NCBI GenBank assembly: GCA_025757985.1
Contig: CP107210.1
Location: forward strand, 1,116,001-1,180,000
Length of the DNA stretch: 64,000 nucleotides
Reading direction: 5' to 3'
Source of the DNA: Oscillospiraceae bacterium
GTDB taxonomy: Bacteria; Bacillota; Clostridia; Oscillospirales; Ruminococcaceae
In this document: piece after piece, positions 15,258-23,215 of the stretch
How positions within the stretch are numbered: position 1 is the stretch's first letter
How the letters are laid out: the number at the start of each line of letters is the position of its first letter
Position numbers and translations under genes: made by a program
The notes under the pieces: model-generated
What the model saw: the letters and a program-made list of their open reading frames with translations, nothing else
What the model was told of the DNA's origin: nothing
The model's database searches: none

Positions 15258-15343
15258 GTAGGGGCCGGGCATGCCCGGCCCGCGGCTTTCCCGCAAGGGG
15301 ACGCTTTTGGGAATGTTGCGGGCCGCACATGTGCGGCCCCTAC
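15258..15343. repeat. 86-bp GTAGGGGCCGGGC palindromic element
   Basis: The element starts GTAGGGGCCGGGCATGCCC, ends ACATGTGCGGCCCCTAC, and lies between hisF and hisIE. An element of the same length and architecture is at 30468-30553. Inverted GTAGGGGC ends and internal palindromes suggest a miniature mobile repeat. Confidence 0.75.
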
Positions 15344-15369
15344 CGGGTGGCTGCATGGCGAAGGGGAAA

Positions 15370-16128
15370 TCACACCCGCATTTCTACACCGTTCGCCCGC
15401 AAATACCGCTTCAAATCGTTGATTTCTACCTGCTTCGTGTGGAAGATGGACGCGGCCAGCCCGGCATCCACAGCCGGGTGGTTGCGGAACAGCTCCAGAA
15501 AGTCCTCCCTTTTGCCGGCACCGCCGGAGGCGATGATGGGCACGGCGCAGCGGGCGGCCACGGCATCGAGCAGCTCAAGGTCAAAGCCGTTTTTCACGCC
15601 GTCTGTGTCAATGGAGTTTACGACCAGTTCCCCCGCGCCGTTTTTTACGCCCTGTTCGAGCCAGTCAAGGGCATCCATGCCAGTGTTCTCGCGCCCGCCC
15701 TTGGCGAACAGCATGAATCTGCCGTCCACCCGCTTGATGTCAGCGGAGAGCACAACGCACTGGTTGCCGTATTTTTGGGCTGCAGCGGGGATCAGGCCGG
15801 GATTGCGGATAGCGCCGGAGTTGACGCTGACCTTGTCCGCGCCGCATTTCAGCACCCGGTCAAAATCGTCCAGCGTGTTGATGCCGCCGCCGACGGTCAG
15901 CGGAATGAAGATCTGGCTTGCGACCTCGCGCAGAATATCGGTGAAGAGTCCGCGCCCCTCAACACTGGCCGTAATATCGTAAAAAACAAGCTCGTCTGCA
16001 CCGGAAGCGTTGTAGTACCGCGCCATCTCGACCGGGTCGGCCATATCCTGCAGCCCGGCAAAGTTGACACCCTTGACAACACGCCCGTTTTTTACATCCA
16101 GACAAGGAATAATACGTTTGGTAATCAT
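15370..16128 (-). CDS. hisF: Imidazole glycerol phosphate synthase, cyclase subunit
   Basis: With HisH it converts PRFAR to imidazole glycerol phosphate and AICAR. This is a 252-residue TIM barrel. MITKRIIPCLDVKNGRVVKG at the N-terminus holds the first catalytic Asp (CLD), and VVNSIDTDG the second. SGGAGKREDF forms part of the phosphate site. The ATG at 16128 lies 4 bp after the hisA stop; the earlier in-frame start lies within hisA. Confidence 0.96.
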   Translation of the reverse strand: MITKRIIPCLDVKNGRVVKGVNFAGLQDMADPVEMARYYNASGADELVFYDITASVEGRGLFTDILREVASQIFIPLTVGGGINTLDDFDRVLKCGADKVSVNSGAIRNPGLIPAAAQKYGNQCVVLSADIKRVDGRFMLFAKGGRENTGMDALDWLEQGVKNGAGELVVNSIDTDGVKNGFDLELLDAVAARCAVPIIASGGAGKREDFLELFRNHPAVDAGLAASIFHTKQVEINDLKRYLRANGVEMRV

Positions 16129-16132
16129 GCGT

Positions 16133-16852
16133 TCACTCCCCCTCGTACAGCCGCACAGCCTTGGCCAGATCGATGGCTCCGGTATAAATGGACTTGCCCA
16201 GAATGGCGGCGTGGCAGTGCATGGCCTGCAGCTCGGCCAGCTCAGCCATGGCGGCAATGCCGCCGCTGGCGGTGACCTCCAGCCCGGGAATTGTCAAAAG
16301 TTCACGATACAGGTCGAGATTTGTTCCCTGCAGTGTGCCGTCCCGGGAAATATCGGTGGCAATGACGGCTTTCACGCCTGCCTCGGCGCAGCGGCGGCAG
16401 AATGCCACACCCGGCTCAGGGGTGACCTCCTTCCAGCCGTTGACAGCCACAAGGCCGTCCCGCATATCAACGCCGACCGCGATTTGTGCGCCGTACTTTT
16501 GGGCCATTTCCCGGGTAAAAGCGAAATCCTTGACGGCAATCGTGCCGAGGATGCAGCGGTCCACGCCCAGATCAAGATAGCGGCGGATGCGCGCCTCGTC
16601 ACGGATACCGCCGCCGACCTCGATCTTCAAGCCGCCGAGTTTGGCGATGGCGGCGATGGTCTGCAGGTTTGCGGTGGTATCGTCCTTGGCACCGTCCAGA
16701 TCTACAACATGCAGATATTTCGCACCTGCGTCAATAAATTCCTGCGCCTGCGCCACGGGGTCGGCGTTGTAGACGGTCATTTTTTCGTAATCGCCCTGAT
16801 AGAGCCGCACGGCCTGACCGCCGCGCAGATCAATGGCGGGGTATAATTTCAT
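16133..16852 (-). CDS. hisA: ProFAR isomerase
   Basis: Isomerises ProFAR to PRFAR in histidine synthesis. This is a 239-residue TIM barrel with MKLYPAIDLRGGQAVRLYQG at the N-terminus (catalytic Asp8), VGVDMRDG and ATDISRDGTLQG (second catalytic Asp), and SGGIAAMAEL at the C-terminal phosphate site. It sits between hisH and hisF in the same operon. Confidence 0.96.
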   Translation of the reverse strand: MKLYPAIDLRGGQAVRLYQGDYEKMTVYNADPVAQAQEFIDAGAKYLHVVDLDGAKDDTTANLQTIAAIAKLGGLKIEVGGGIRDEARIRRYLDLGVDRCILGTIAVKDFAFTREMAQKYGAQIAVGVDMRDGLVAVNGWKEVTPEPGVAFCRRCAEAGVKAVIATDISRDGTLQGTNLDLYRELLTIPGLEVTASGGIAAMAELAELQAMHCHAAILGKSIYTGAIDLAKAVRLYEGE

Positions 16853-16873
16853 CGTGATCTCCTCCGTTTGTCG

Positions 16874-17491
16874 TTACAGTTCGGCAAAGGCCTTCAGCAG
16901 GCGCAGACCGGTGTCCCCCGACTTTTCGGGGTGGAACTGGGTGCCGTACACAAGCCCCTGCCGCACCGCGCCGGTCACGGGGATGCTGTAGTCACTGGTC
17001 GCCAGTGTCGATGCAGCGCAGTTTTTGGCGTAATAGCTGTGTACATAATAGACATACTCGCCGTTTTTGATATACTGGAACAGCGGGTCAGCCTCGCGCC
17101 CGGGCACAATGTCCAGAGCGTTCCAGCCGATGTGGGGCACCTTGAGCGCAGGGTCGCGCAGGTCATCTGCCAGCGGGCAGACCGCGCCGGGGATAAGCCC
17201 AAGGCTCGCGTGTTCACCGTATTCATAGCTTTTTTCAAACAGAAGCTGCATGCCCAGACAGATGCCGAGCAGCGGCTTTTTTTGCGTTTCTTCGCGCAAA
17301 ACGGGCACAAGGCCGGTGGCCTCCAGCTTGGCCATTGCATCGGCAAAGGCCCCGACACCGGGCAGCAGGATATGATCTGCCGCCCGCAGATCCGCCGCAT
17401 CGCGGGTCACGCGGACCTCCGCGCCCAGACTTTTGACGCTGGACGAAAGGCTGAACAGATTCCCTACGCCGTAGTCAACGATTGCGATCAT
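16874..17491 (-). CDS. hisH: Imidazole glycerol phosphate synthase, glutaminase subunit
   Basis: A class I glutamine amidotransferase that supplies ammonia to HisF. The 205-residue protein has ILLPGVGAFADAM, the nucleophile motif GICLGMQLLF, and the His-Glu pair in QFHPEKSGD. GGGGGAAG precedes its ATG, 23 bp after hisC. Confidence 0.96.
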   Translation of the reverse strand: MIAIVDYGVGNLFSLSSSVKSLGAEVRVTRDAADLRAADHILLPGVGAFADAMAKLEATGLVPVLREETQKKPLLGICLGMQLLFEKSYEYGEHASLGLIPGAVCPLADDLRDPALKVPHIGWNALDIVPGREADPLFQYIKNGEYVYYVHSYYAKNCAASTLATSDYSIPVTGAVRQGLVYGTQFHPEKSGDTGLRLLKAFAEL

Positions 17492-17514
17492 AATACTTCC
17501 CCCTCTGTATATAT

Positions 17515-18579
17515 TTACCCTTCTAAAATCTCATCCAGCGCGGTGAGGAACCGCTGCATCTGGTCGGGGGTGCCGATCGTGATGCGCAGGTAGCCGGAGA
17601 TGCGCGGGGCATTGAAATGGCGAATCAGGATGCCGCGGTCACGGAGTTTTTCAAAAATTTCCCGGCAGGGCATCCGGTCGGTTGCGGCAAACAGGAAGTT
17701 TGTGGACGAGTCGAACACGGTGAAACCGCGCCTGCGCAGCTCGGCGGTGGTGCGGGTGCGCTCGGCGATGACCTTCGCCGTTACATCAGCAAAATAAGCC
17801 TCATCGGAGATGGCGGCTACACCGGCGGCCTGGGTCATCGAATTGACATTGTAGGGGCTGTAGCTGAATTTGACGCGGTTCATGTCGGCAATCAGCTCCG
17901 GCCGCGCGATGCAGAAGCCCAGCCGCGCACCCGCGAGATTGTGGGTCTTGGAAAAGGTGTGGGTAATGACAAGGTTGTCATATTTGTCCAAAAGCGGCAG
18001 ACAGGATGAGCCGGCCGGCGCGAACTCGACATAGGTTTCATCGACGATCACAATGTTATCTGGGTTTGTTTTCAGCACTTCCTCAATGGCCGCGACCGGG
18101 GCCAGCAGGCTGGTCGGGGCGTTGGGGTTGGCGATGACGATCGTTTCATGCAGACCGCAGTATTTGGTAAGGTTGATGGTCAGATCGTCCTCCAGCGGGA
18201 GAATGTGCTGCGGAATATGTAAAAGGTCACACAGTACCGTGTAAAAGCTGTAGGTCACATCGGCAAAGGCCAGCGGTGTGTTCTCATCGCAGAAGGCCCG
18301 CAGCGCAAGCAGCAGGTTTTCATCGCTGCCGTTGCCGCAGAGGATGTTTTCCGGTCTGACGCCCCAATGCCTGGCAATGGCGGCGTTCAGGTCGCCGTTG
18401 GTCAAATCGGAGTACAGCCGCAGCCCCGGCACCGCCGCCGCCACCGCCGCCGCCACGCCGGGAGCGGGCGGGTACGGGTTTTCGTTGGCGTTGAGCTTGA
18501 CAATATCAGCGATTTTGAGTTGTTCGCCGGGGGTATATGGCTCCAGCGACGCGAGGGTTTTGGTAAAATAACGGCTCAT
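17515..18579 (-). CDS. hisC: Histidinol-phosphate aminotransferase
   Basis: A PLP-dependent fold-type I aminotransferase of 354 residues. Motifs are LNANENPYPP near the N-terminus, CGNGSDE in the cofactor loop, NPNAPTS, VDETYVEF, and THTFSKTHNLAGARLG containing the PLP lysine. Its ATG overlaps the stop of the RAYT gene (ATGA) and its ribosome site (GGAGGGGGAG) lies inside that gene, so translation of the two is linked. Confidence 0.95.
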   Translation of the reverse strand: MSRYFTKTLASLEPYTPGEQLKIADIVKLNANENPYPPAPGVAAAVAAAVPGLRLYSDLTNGDLNAAIARHWGVRPENILCGNGSDENLLLALRAFCDENTPLAFADVTYSFYTVLCDLLHIPQHILPLEDDLTINLTKYCGLHETIVIANPNAPTSLLAPVAAIEEVLKTNPDNIVIVDETYVEFAPAGSSCLPLLDKYDNLVITHTFSKTHNLAGARLGFCIARPELIADMNRVKFSYSPYNVNSMTQAAGVAAISDEAYFADVTAKVIAERTRTTAELRRRGFTVFDSSTNFLFAATDRMPCREIFEKLRDRGILIRHFNAPRISGYLRITIGTPDQMQRFLTALDEILEG

Positions 18580-19106
18580 GGGTGTTTCTCCCCCTCCGGA
18601 ATATAAAACCGGTCAAGATGCCATTTGGCGGGGTTTTCTTCGATGTAGCGCCAGATGGTGTCATAGTCGAGTTGGTCGCGGATGATGTGGTCGTAATACC
18701 CGCGCTGCCACAGTTGTGTGTCTGCTGCGCGGTTTGTCATGCGCTTGAGCGTGGAAACAAATGCCGGAATGGATTGATTGGCACGCACGGTTGTAGGGGG
18801 CGGCGTCCTCGACGCCCCGGTCGGGCTTTGCGTGACTGCAACAATCAAATGGATATGATTCGGCATGACCACAAATTTTTCAATTTGCAAACCCGGGTAA
18901 AAATTTTCCATGGCTTCAATTTGCGCGATAACAATTTTACCGTGCGGCGACGGCAGCGTGCGCGGGGCGTCGAGGACGCCGCCCCCTACGACACGGCCGA
19001 AAACTTTTGCTTTATCTCGGGAACAAATCGTGATGAAATACGCGCCGACTGTGCCATAATCAAATTGCGGCAAACGGTTGGATTTTCGTTTCGGAAAACC
19101 ATCCAT
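18576..19106 (-). CDS. REP-associated tyrosine transposase-like protein (Y1/HUH)
   Basis: This is a 176-residue protein of the IS200/RAYT type. It has YFITICSRDKAKVFG at the N-terminus, the HUH motif in MPNHIHLIVAV, and the catalytic-tyrosine region QRGYYDHIIRDQLDYD with WRYIEENPAKWHLDR after it, as usual for RAYTs. RAYTs are thought to act on REP palindromes. The ATG at 19106 overlaps the hisD stop (TGATG) and its own stop overlaps the hisC ATG, so it sits coupled within the his operon. A GTG three bases earlier is an alternative start. The frame carries two inverted 26-bp GTAGGGG palindromes, translated as VVGGGVLDAPRTLP and GASRTPPPTTV. Whether the protein is still active is unknown. Confidence 0.85.
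   Translation of the reverse strand: MDGFPKRKSNRLPQFDYGTVGAYFITICSRDKAKVFGRVVGGGVLDAPRTLPSPHGKIVIAQIEAMENFYPGLQIEKFVVMPNHIHLIVAVTQSPTGASRTPPPTTVRANQSIPAFVSTLKRMTNRAADTQLWQRGYYDHIIRDQLDYDTIWRYIEENPAKWHLDRFYIPEGEKHP
18793..18989. repeat. Inverted pair of 26-bp GTAGGGG palindromes inside the RAYT gene
   Basis: The unit at 18793-18818 (starting GTAGGGGGCGGCGTCCTCGA) and the exact reverse complement at 18964-18989 flank about 145 bp of the transposase frame. Both are read through in frame. The same core occurs at 10962. Confidence 0.8.
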
Positions 19107-20389
19107 CACTCAAACCGTATCGTCACACTCTTGGCGTGGGCGTGCAGGCCCTCGTGCTCGGCAAAATCGGCGATGCGTCCCTGCACCTCGCCCAAGGCTT
19201 CGCGGGTGTAGTAGATAAAGCTCGACTTCTTGACGAAATCGTCCACGCCCAGAGGGCTGGAAAAACGCGCTGTGCCGCTGGTGGGCAGCGTGTGGTTCGG
19301 GCCGGCAAAATAGTCGCCCAGCGCCTCGGGTACATTCTTGCCAAGGAAGATGCTGCCGGCGTTCTGCACCGAGTTCAGCACGGCAAACGGGTCGTCCACG
19401 CAGATCTCCAGATGCTCGGGGGCGATGATATTCACGGCCTCGATGGCTTTGCGCATGTCATCGGTCACGATGATCTTGCCGTTGGTGTCCACGCTCGCGC
19501 GGGCGATGGCGGCGCGGGGCAGCTGCGGGATCTGTACCTCCAGCTCGGCCTGCACGGCCTTGGCCAGCTCCCAGCTGTCGGTGACAAGCACGGGGCTGGC
19601 CAGCTTGTCATGCTCGGCCTGGCTCAGAAGGTCGGCGGCCACCCACGCGGGGTTGCAGCTGCTGTCTGCCAGAACAAGAATTTCGGACGGTCCTGCGATC
19701 ATATCAATGCCGACCTTGCCGAACACCTTGCGCTTGGCGGTGGCAACATAGATGTTGCCGGGGCCGACGATCTTGTCCACGGCGGGAACACTCTCGGTGC
19801 CATAAGCCAGCGCGGCTACGGCCTGTGCGCCGCCCGTCTTGAAAATTAAATCAATGCCCGCAATGACCGCCGCCGCCAGAATGGCGGGGTTTACCTTGCC
19901 GTCCCGCCCTGCGGGGGTTGTCATGACGATCTGCTTGACGCCCGCGACCTTGGCCGGGATGACATCCATCAAAACGGTTGAGGGGTAGGCAGCCGTGCCG
20001 CCCGGCACATAGACGCCGGCGCGCTGGATGGGGGTGTACTTCTGCCCCAGCACGATGCCGGGGGTGTCGTTGACTACGAAATTTTTGTGCAGCTGCTGCT
20101 CATGGAAGCGGCGGATATTCCCGGCGGCCATCTTCAGGGTCGTGATAAACTCCGGATCAGTCTTTTCCAGCTCGGCAAACGCCTCATCGATCTCGGCCTG
20201 GCTGACCCGCACATCGGTCAATTCGGCGTGGTCAAATTTGGCGGCGTATTCGATCAGGGCGGCATCGCCGCGGGCGCGCACATCGGCGATGATGGCGTCA
20301 ACGGTGGCCTCCACATCGGCTTCGGCGCGGATGTCGCGGTTGAGGATCTCCTCGGGGCGTACCTCATCAAAATCATACAGACGGATCAT
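19106..20389 (-). CDS. hisD: Histidinol dehydrogenase
   Basis: A zinc-dependent enzyme that oxidises L-histidinol twice to L-histidine, using NAD+. The 427-residue sequence covers the family: YVPGGTAAYPSTVLM, FKTGGAQAVAALAYGTESVP, DKIVGPGNIYV, AGPSEILVLAD, SQAEHDKLA with zinc ligands, and ADFAEHEGLHAHAKSV at the C-terminus. It overlaps hisZG by 4 nt upstream and the RAYT gene by 1 nt downstream. Confidence 0.97.
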   Translation of the reverse strand: MIRLYDFDEVRPEEILNRDIRAEADVEATVDAIIADVRARGDAALIEYAAKFDHAELTDVRVSQAEIDEAFAELEKTDPEFITTLKMAAGNIRRFHEQQLHKNFVVNDTPGIVLGQKYTPIQRAGVYVPGGTAAYPSTVLMDVIPAKVAGVKQIVMTTPAGRDGKVNPAILAAAVIAGIDLIFKTGGAQAVAALAYGTESVPAVDKIVGPGNIYVATAKRKVFGKVGIDMIAGPSEILVLADSSCNPAWVAADLLSQAEHDKLASPVLVTDSWELAKAVQAELEVQIPQLPRAAIARASVDTNGKIIVTDDMRKAIEAVNIIAPEHLEICVDDPFAVLNSVQNAGSIFLGKNVPEALGDYFAGPNHTLPTSGTARFSSPLGVDDFVKKSSFIYYTREALGEVQGRIADFAEHEGLHAHAKSVTIRFE

Positions 20390-21969
20390 CTTGCAAGGGC
20401 CTCCTTCATCTTGTTCAGCAGTTCTGTCAGCTGGGCGTATTTGAATTTATAGCTCGCCTTGTTGGCGATGAACCGGGCCGAGATCGGCATAAATTCCTCG
20501 ATAACGGTCAGGTCGTTCTCCTTCAGGGTCGTGCCGGTCTCCACAATGTCAACGATCACATCGGACAGCCCCAGAATCGGGGCCAGCTCGATCGAGCCGT
20601 TCAGCTTGATAATATCAATGTCGCGGCCGCGGCGTGCATAGTGGCTGCGGGCGATGTTGACAAACTTTGTGGCCACCCGCAGTGCGCGGCTTTCGTCATC
20701 GGCAAAGGTGGCGGGACCGGCCACGCACATACGGCATTTGCCCATGCCGGTATCCAGCAGCTCATAGACATCCGCGCCCGACTCGGTCAGGATGTCCTTG
20801 CCCACAATGCCGATGTCCGCTGCGCCGTGCTCGACATAAATGGCAACATCACTCGGCTTGACGAGGAAATACCGCACGCAGGCATCGGGGTTTTCCACCA
20901 CCAGCCTGCGGGTGTCGTTGTAATCCTCGGTGGCGCTGTAGCCCGCGCCCGCCAGCAGCTTGTAGGCCTTGTCGCCAAGGCGGCCCTTCGGCAGGGCGAT
21001 GTTCAGCCAGATTTTTTCGCCGCCCTGCTGCTGCACGGGGGGCAGCGGTGCGGCCAGGCGCTCCAACTCGTCCAGATAGATGGCGAAGCCGATGGCGTTG
21101 GCCCCCGGCGTGAACCGCTGCATCAGGTAATCGTAGCGGCCGCCCTTCAGCACGGCGCGGGGAATGCCCGCCACATAGCCGGTAAAGACAAGGCCGTTGT
21201 AATACTCCATCTCATCGGCCATGCTCAGATCCAGCTGGGTGCCGCGCCCAGCCTCGCCCAAGGCGTTCTGCAGCGACTGCAGCTCATCTAGGGCGGCGCG
21301 CTGGGCCTCGCACCGGCAGGCGGCGCGCGCGGCGGTCAGTGTAGCACCCATGGGGCCGTGCAGTGCCAGCAGTCCGGTCAGGGCCTCGGCAGCGGACGCA
21401 TCCAGCCCGGCATCTAGCGCGGCGGTGCGAAGCTCATGGGCGTTTTTGGCCCGCAGGAAATCAAGGATTTTGCCTCGTGCTTCGGCGGGCACCGCCAGCG
21501 CATCCAGCAGCGCGGTCAGATAACCCATGTGGCTGAGCTCCAGCACGGTGGGAACTTCCAGCGCGGCAAGGCTTTGCAGCGCCAGCCGCACAACGGCGGC
21601 CTGTTCATCGGCGTCTACGGCACCCATGCTCTCCAAACCCATCTGGTGGATGGTCTGGAAGGTGTGGCTCTCCCGGCTGGGGCGGCAGACCTCCTCATTA
21701 TAATAAAAGCGCTTGCACTCCCCGGCGGCGGGCTGCGCCGTCTTGGCGATGGACAGCGTAACATCGGGCTTGATGGCGCGCAGCTTGCCGTCCAGATCGG
21801 TGAAGGTGATGACCTGCGAGTCCGGCAGGAAGCGCTGATATTCCTGATACAGCGCGTATTCCTCAAACCGGGAGGCGCGGTATTTGCGGTAGCCGGCCTG
21901 CTCATACAGGGCGCGCAGACGGAAGGTCGCCTGCTCGGCGGGGGTAAAGCTCTTGAGTTCGATCTCCAT
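20386..21969 (-). CDS. hisZG: HisZ-HisG fusion (ATP phosphoribosyltransferase)
   Basis: HisG catalyses the committed step from PRPP and ATP; the short HisG form needs the HisRS-like regulator HisZ. Here both occur in one 527-residue frame. Residues 1 to about 320 are HisZ-like (FEEYALYQEYQRFLP, IKPDVTLSIAKTA, EVCRPSRESHTFQTIHQMGL, GLVFTGYVAGIPRAVLKGGRYD). About 325-527 is a complete short HisG (IALPKGRLGDKAYKLL, ADIGIVGKDILTE, DIVETGTTLKENDL). The linker near 305-325 holds PPVQQQGGE with no stop codon. It is the first gene of the operon. A single-base error joining two genes cannot be excluded, but the linker reads cleanly. Confidence 0.9.
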   Translation of the reverse strand: MEIELKSFTPAEQATFRLRALYEQAGYRKYRASRFEEYALYQEYQRFLPDSQVITFTDLDGKLRAIKPDVTLSIAKTAQPAAGECKRFYYNEEVCRPSRESHTFQTIHQMGLESMGAVDADEQAAVVRLALQSLAALEVPTVLELSHMGYLTALLDALAVPAEARGKILDFLRAKNAHELRTAALDAGLDASAAEALTGLLALHGPMGATLTAARAACRCEAQRAALDELQSLQNALGEAGRGTQLDLSMADEMEYYNGLVFTGYVAGIPRAVLKGGRYDYLMQRFTPGANAIGFAIYLDELERLAAPLPPVQQQGGEKIWLNIALPKGRLGDKAYKLLAGAGYSATEDYNDTRRLVVENPDACVRYFLVKPSDVAIYVEHGAADIGIVGKDILTESGADVYELLDTGMGKCRMCVAGPATFADDESRALRVATKFVNIARSHYARRGRDIDIIKLNGSIELAPILGLSDVIVDIVETGTTLKENDLTVIEEFMPISARFIANKASYKFKYAQLTELLNKMKEALAR

Positions 21970-22003
21970 AACATTCCTACCTCTCTGATCCGATACAAAT
22001 TCT

Positions 22004-22032
22004 ATTATACTTTACTGCACTAAAGCTGTAAA
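22004..22032 (-). promoter_or_regulatory. Promoter of the his operon, with inverted repeat
   Basis: TTTACA and TATAAT with a 17-bp spacer on the minus strand, 35 bp before hisZG. ACTTTAC and GTAAAGT arms, 12 bp apart, span the -35 and spacer and could be an operator. Confidence 0.75.
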
Positions 22033-22086
22033 GTGCTTTTGTAGTAAAATCGCGGACATTTGTGCGCGGAAATCGCGGCTGCGGTG

Positions 22087-22153
22087 CGGCGGCCAGAGGA
22101 CTGGCCGCCCTACGGCCGTGGCACTTGTGTAGGGCGGGCAGTCCCCTGCCCGC
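22087..22153. repeat. Two GTAGGGCG-type palindromes
   Basis: GGCGGCCAGAGGACTGGCCG followed by CCCTAC, then GTAGGGCGGGCAGTCCCCTG followed by CCCGC. Both belong to the GTAGGG palindrome family and lie in opposite orientation upstream of the his promoter. Confidence 0.65.
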
Positions 22154-22181
22154 TGCGGCGCGATCCCGCAGCAACAAATAC

Positions 22182-22220
22182 AAAAAGGCGCACCTTTGCC
22201 ATAAAACAAAGATGCGCCTT
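22182..22220 (-). terminator. Terminator of the Glu/Pro/Ala-rich membrane protein gene
   Basis: Minus-strand stem AAGGCGCATCTTTG/CAAAGGTGCGCCTT is followed by TTTGT, 15 bp after the stop codon. Confidence 0.85.
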
Positions 22221-22234
22221 GTGCGTTTGGTATA

Positions 22235-22663
22235 TCAGCCCTTGCAGCCCTGCTCCTCCCAGTCGCCTGCCACAGCGGGGTCAACGATCTGGGTGGGGTC
22301 GATCTTGCCGTCCGCCGTGCGGGGGGCCTCCGTGTGGCCCAGCTCAACCGGGTTCACATTCGGGGCGTCAAAGTCGGCAGCCTTCGGGGTGGGGGTTTCT
22401 TCAACTTCCGCGGATTCCTCGGGCTGTGCAGTTTCGGCGGGGGCGGCAGGTTCCTCAGGTGCGGCAGCGGGGGCAGGTTCAGCCACAGCAGACGCATCCT
22501 CGTCGGCGGGCTCGGCGGACTCGGTCTCAGGCTCGACCTCGTCCTCCGGGCCCACAATATGCTCATACTCCTCGCCGTGCTCACGGTTTTTCAGGACATA
22601 AGCGGCAGCGCCCAAGGCAGCGGCACCCACGGCCAGACCGGCCAGTTTTTTCAGTAAAGACAT
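22235..22663 (-). CDS. Hypothetical membrane-anchored Glu/Pro/Ala-rich protein
   Basis: I do not recognise a family. From the ATG at 22663 (AGAGG 8 nt upstream) the protein has 142 residues. One hydrophobic N-terminal segment (KKLAGLAVGAAALGAAAYVL) precedes a low-complexity acidic stretch rich in Glu, Pro and Ala (about 35-105). The C-terminal part is less repetitive (PNVNPVELGHTEAPRTADGK, DPAVAGDWEEQGCKG). The layout suggests a single-pass protein with a disordered tail. It has its own promoter and terminator. Confidence 0.7.
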   Translation of the reverse strand: MSLLKKLAGLAVGAAALGAAAYVLKNREHGEEYEHIVGPEDEVEPETESAEPADEDASAVAEPAPAAAPEEPAAPAETAQPEESAEVEETPTPKAADFDAPNVNPVELGHTEAPRTADGKIDPTQIVDPAVAGDWEEQGCKG

Positions 22664-22705
22664 GGTCAAAACCTCTTTTCGAGTGAAATTCATTTGTTTG
22701 CGGTT

Positions 22706-22734
22706 AGTATACCACAGCTTATTTCAAATTACAA
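22706..22734 (-). promoter_or_regulatory. Promoter of the Glu/Pro/Ala-rich protein gene
   Basis: TTGTAA and TATACT with a 17-bp spacer on the minus strand, 43 bp before the ATG. Confidence 0.65.
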
Positions 22735-22792
22735 GTGCTGTTTCCTACAACTGCGGTGTGAAAATGTGGACGGTTTTCATACAATGTACAAC

Positions 22793-22821
22793 TTGCCGAA
22801 TGTTGACGCGCGTGGTATGAT
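22793..22821 (+). promoter_or_regulatory. Promoter of lrgAB
   Basis: TTGCCG (22793-22798) and TATGAT (22816-22821) with a 17-bp spacer, 34 bp before the GTG start of lrgA. Confidence 0.6.
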
Positions 22822-22855
22822 GGTACACGAATTTTCGGTAAAAGAGGGTTATTGC

Positions 22856-23215
22856 GTGAAGTATATTTTCCAGTTTGCCCGCATCACGGCGTTCTGCCTG
22901 GCGGGCGAGGTACTGGCGGCGGTGCTGCCGCTGCCGATTCCGGCCAGTGTGTACGGCCTTTTGCTGATGGTCGCTGCGCTCAAAACCGGGCTGCTCAAGC
23001 TGGAGCAGGTGCGGGAGACGGGGCTGTTTTTGACCGGCATCTTCCCGCTGCTGTTCGTCCCGGCGGCGGCCGGCGTTATGGAGCTGGGCAGCCAGCTTAT
23101 CAACCTGCTGCTGCCCGCCGTGCTGGCCATCGTGCCGGTCACGGCGCTGGTCATGGCAGTCACCGGCATGGTGGCGCAGAAATGCGCAGGCGGAAAGGAG
23201 CATAAAAATGGCTGA
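22856..23215 (+). CDS. lrgA: CidA/LrgA family membrane protein
   Basis: A holin-like protein of 119 residues with four predicted helices; FPLLFVPAAAGVMELG is typical of the family. LrgA/CidA proteins have been linked to murein hydrolase control and to metabolite export or uptake. The start is a GTG with AAGAGGG 7 nt upstream; the longer upstream frame crosses the promoter. It overlaps lrgB by 8 nt. Confidence 0.85.
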   Translation: MKYIFQFARITAFCLAGEVLAAVLPLPIPASVYGLLLMVAALKTGLLKLEQVRETGLFLTGIFPLLFVPAAAGVMELGSQLINLLLPAVLAIVPVTALVMAVTGMVAQKCAGGKEHKNG

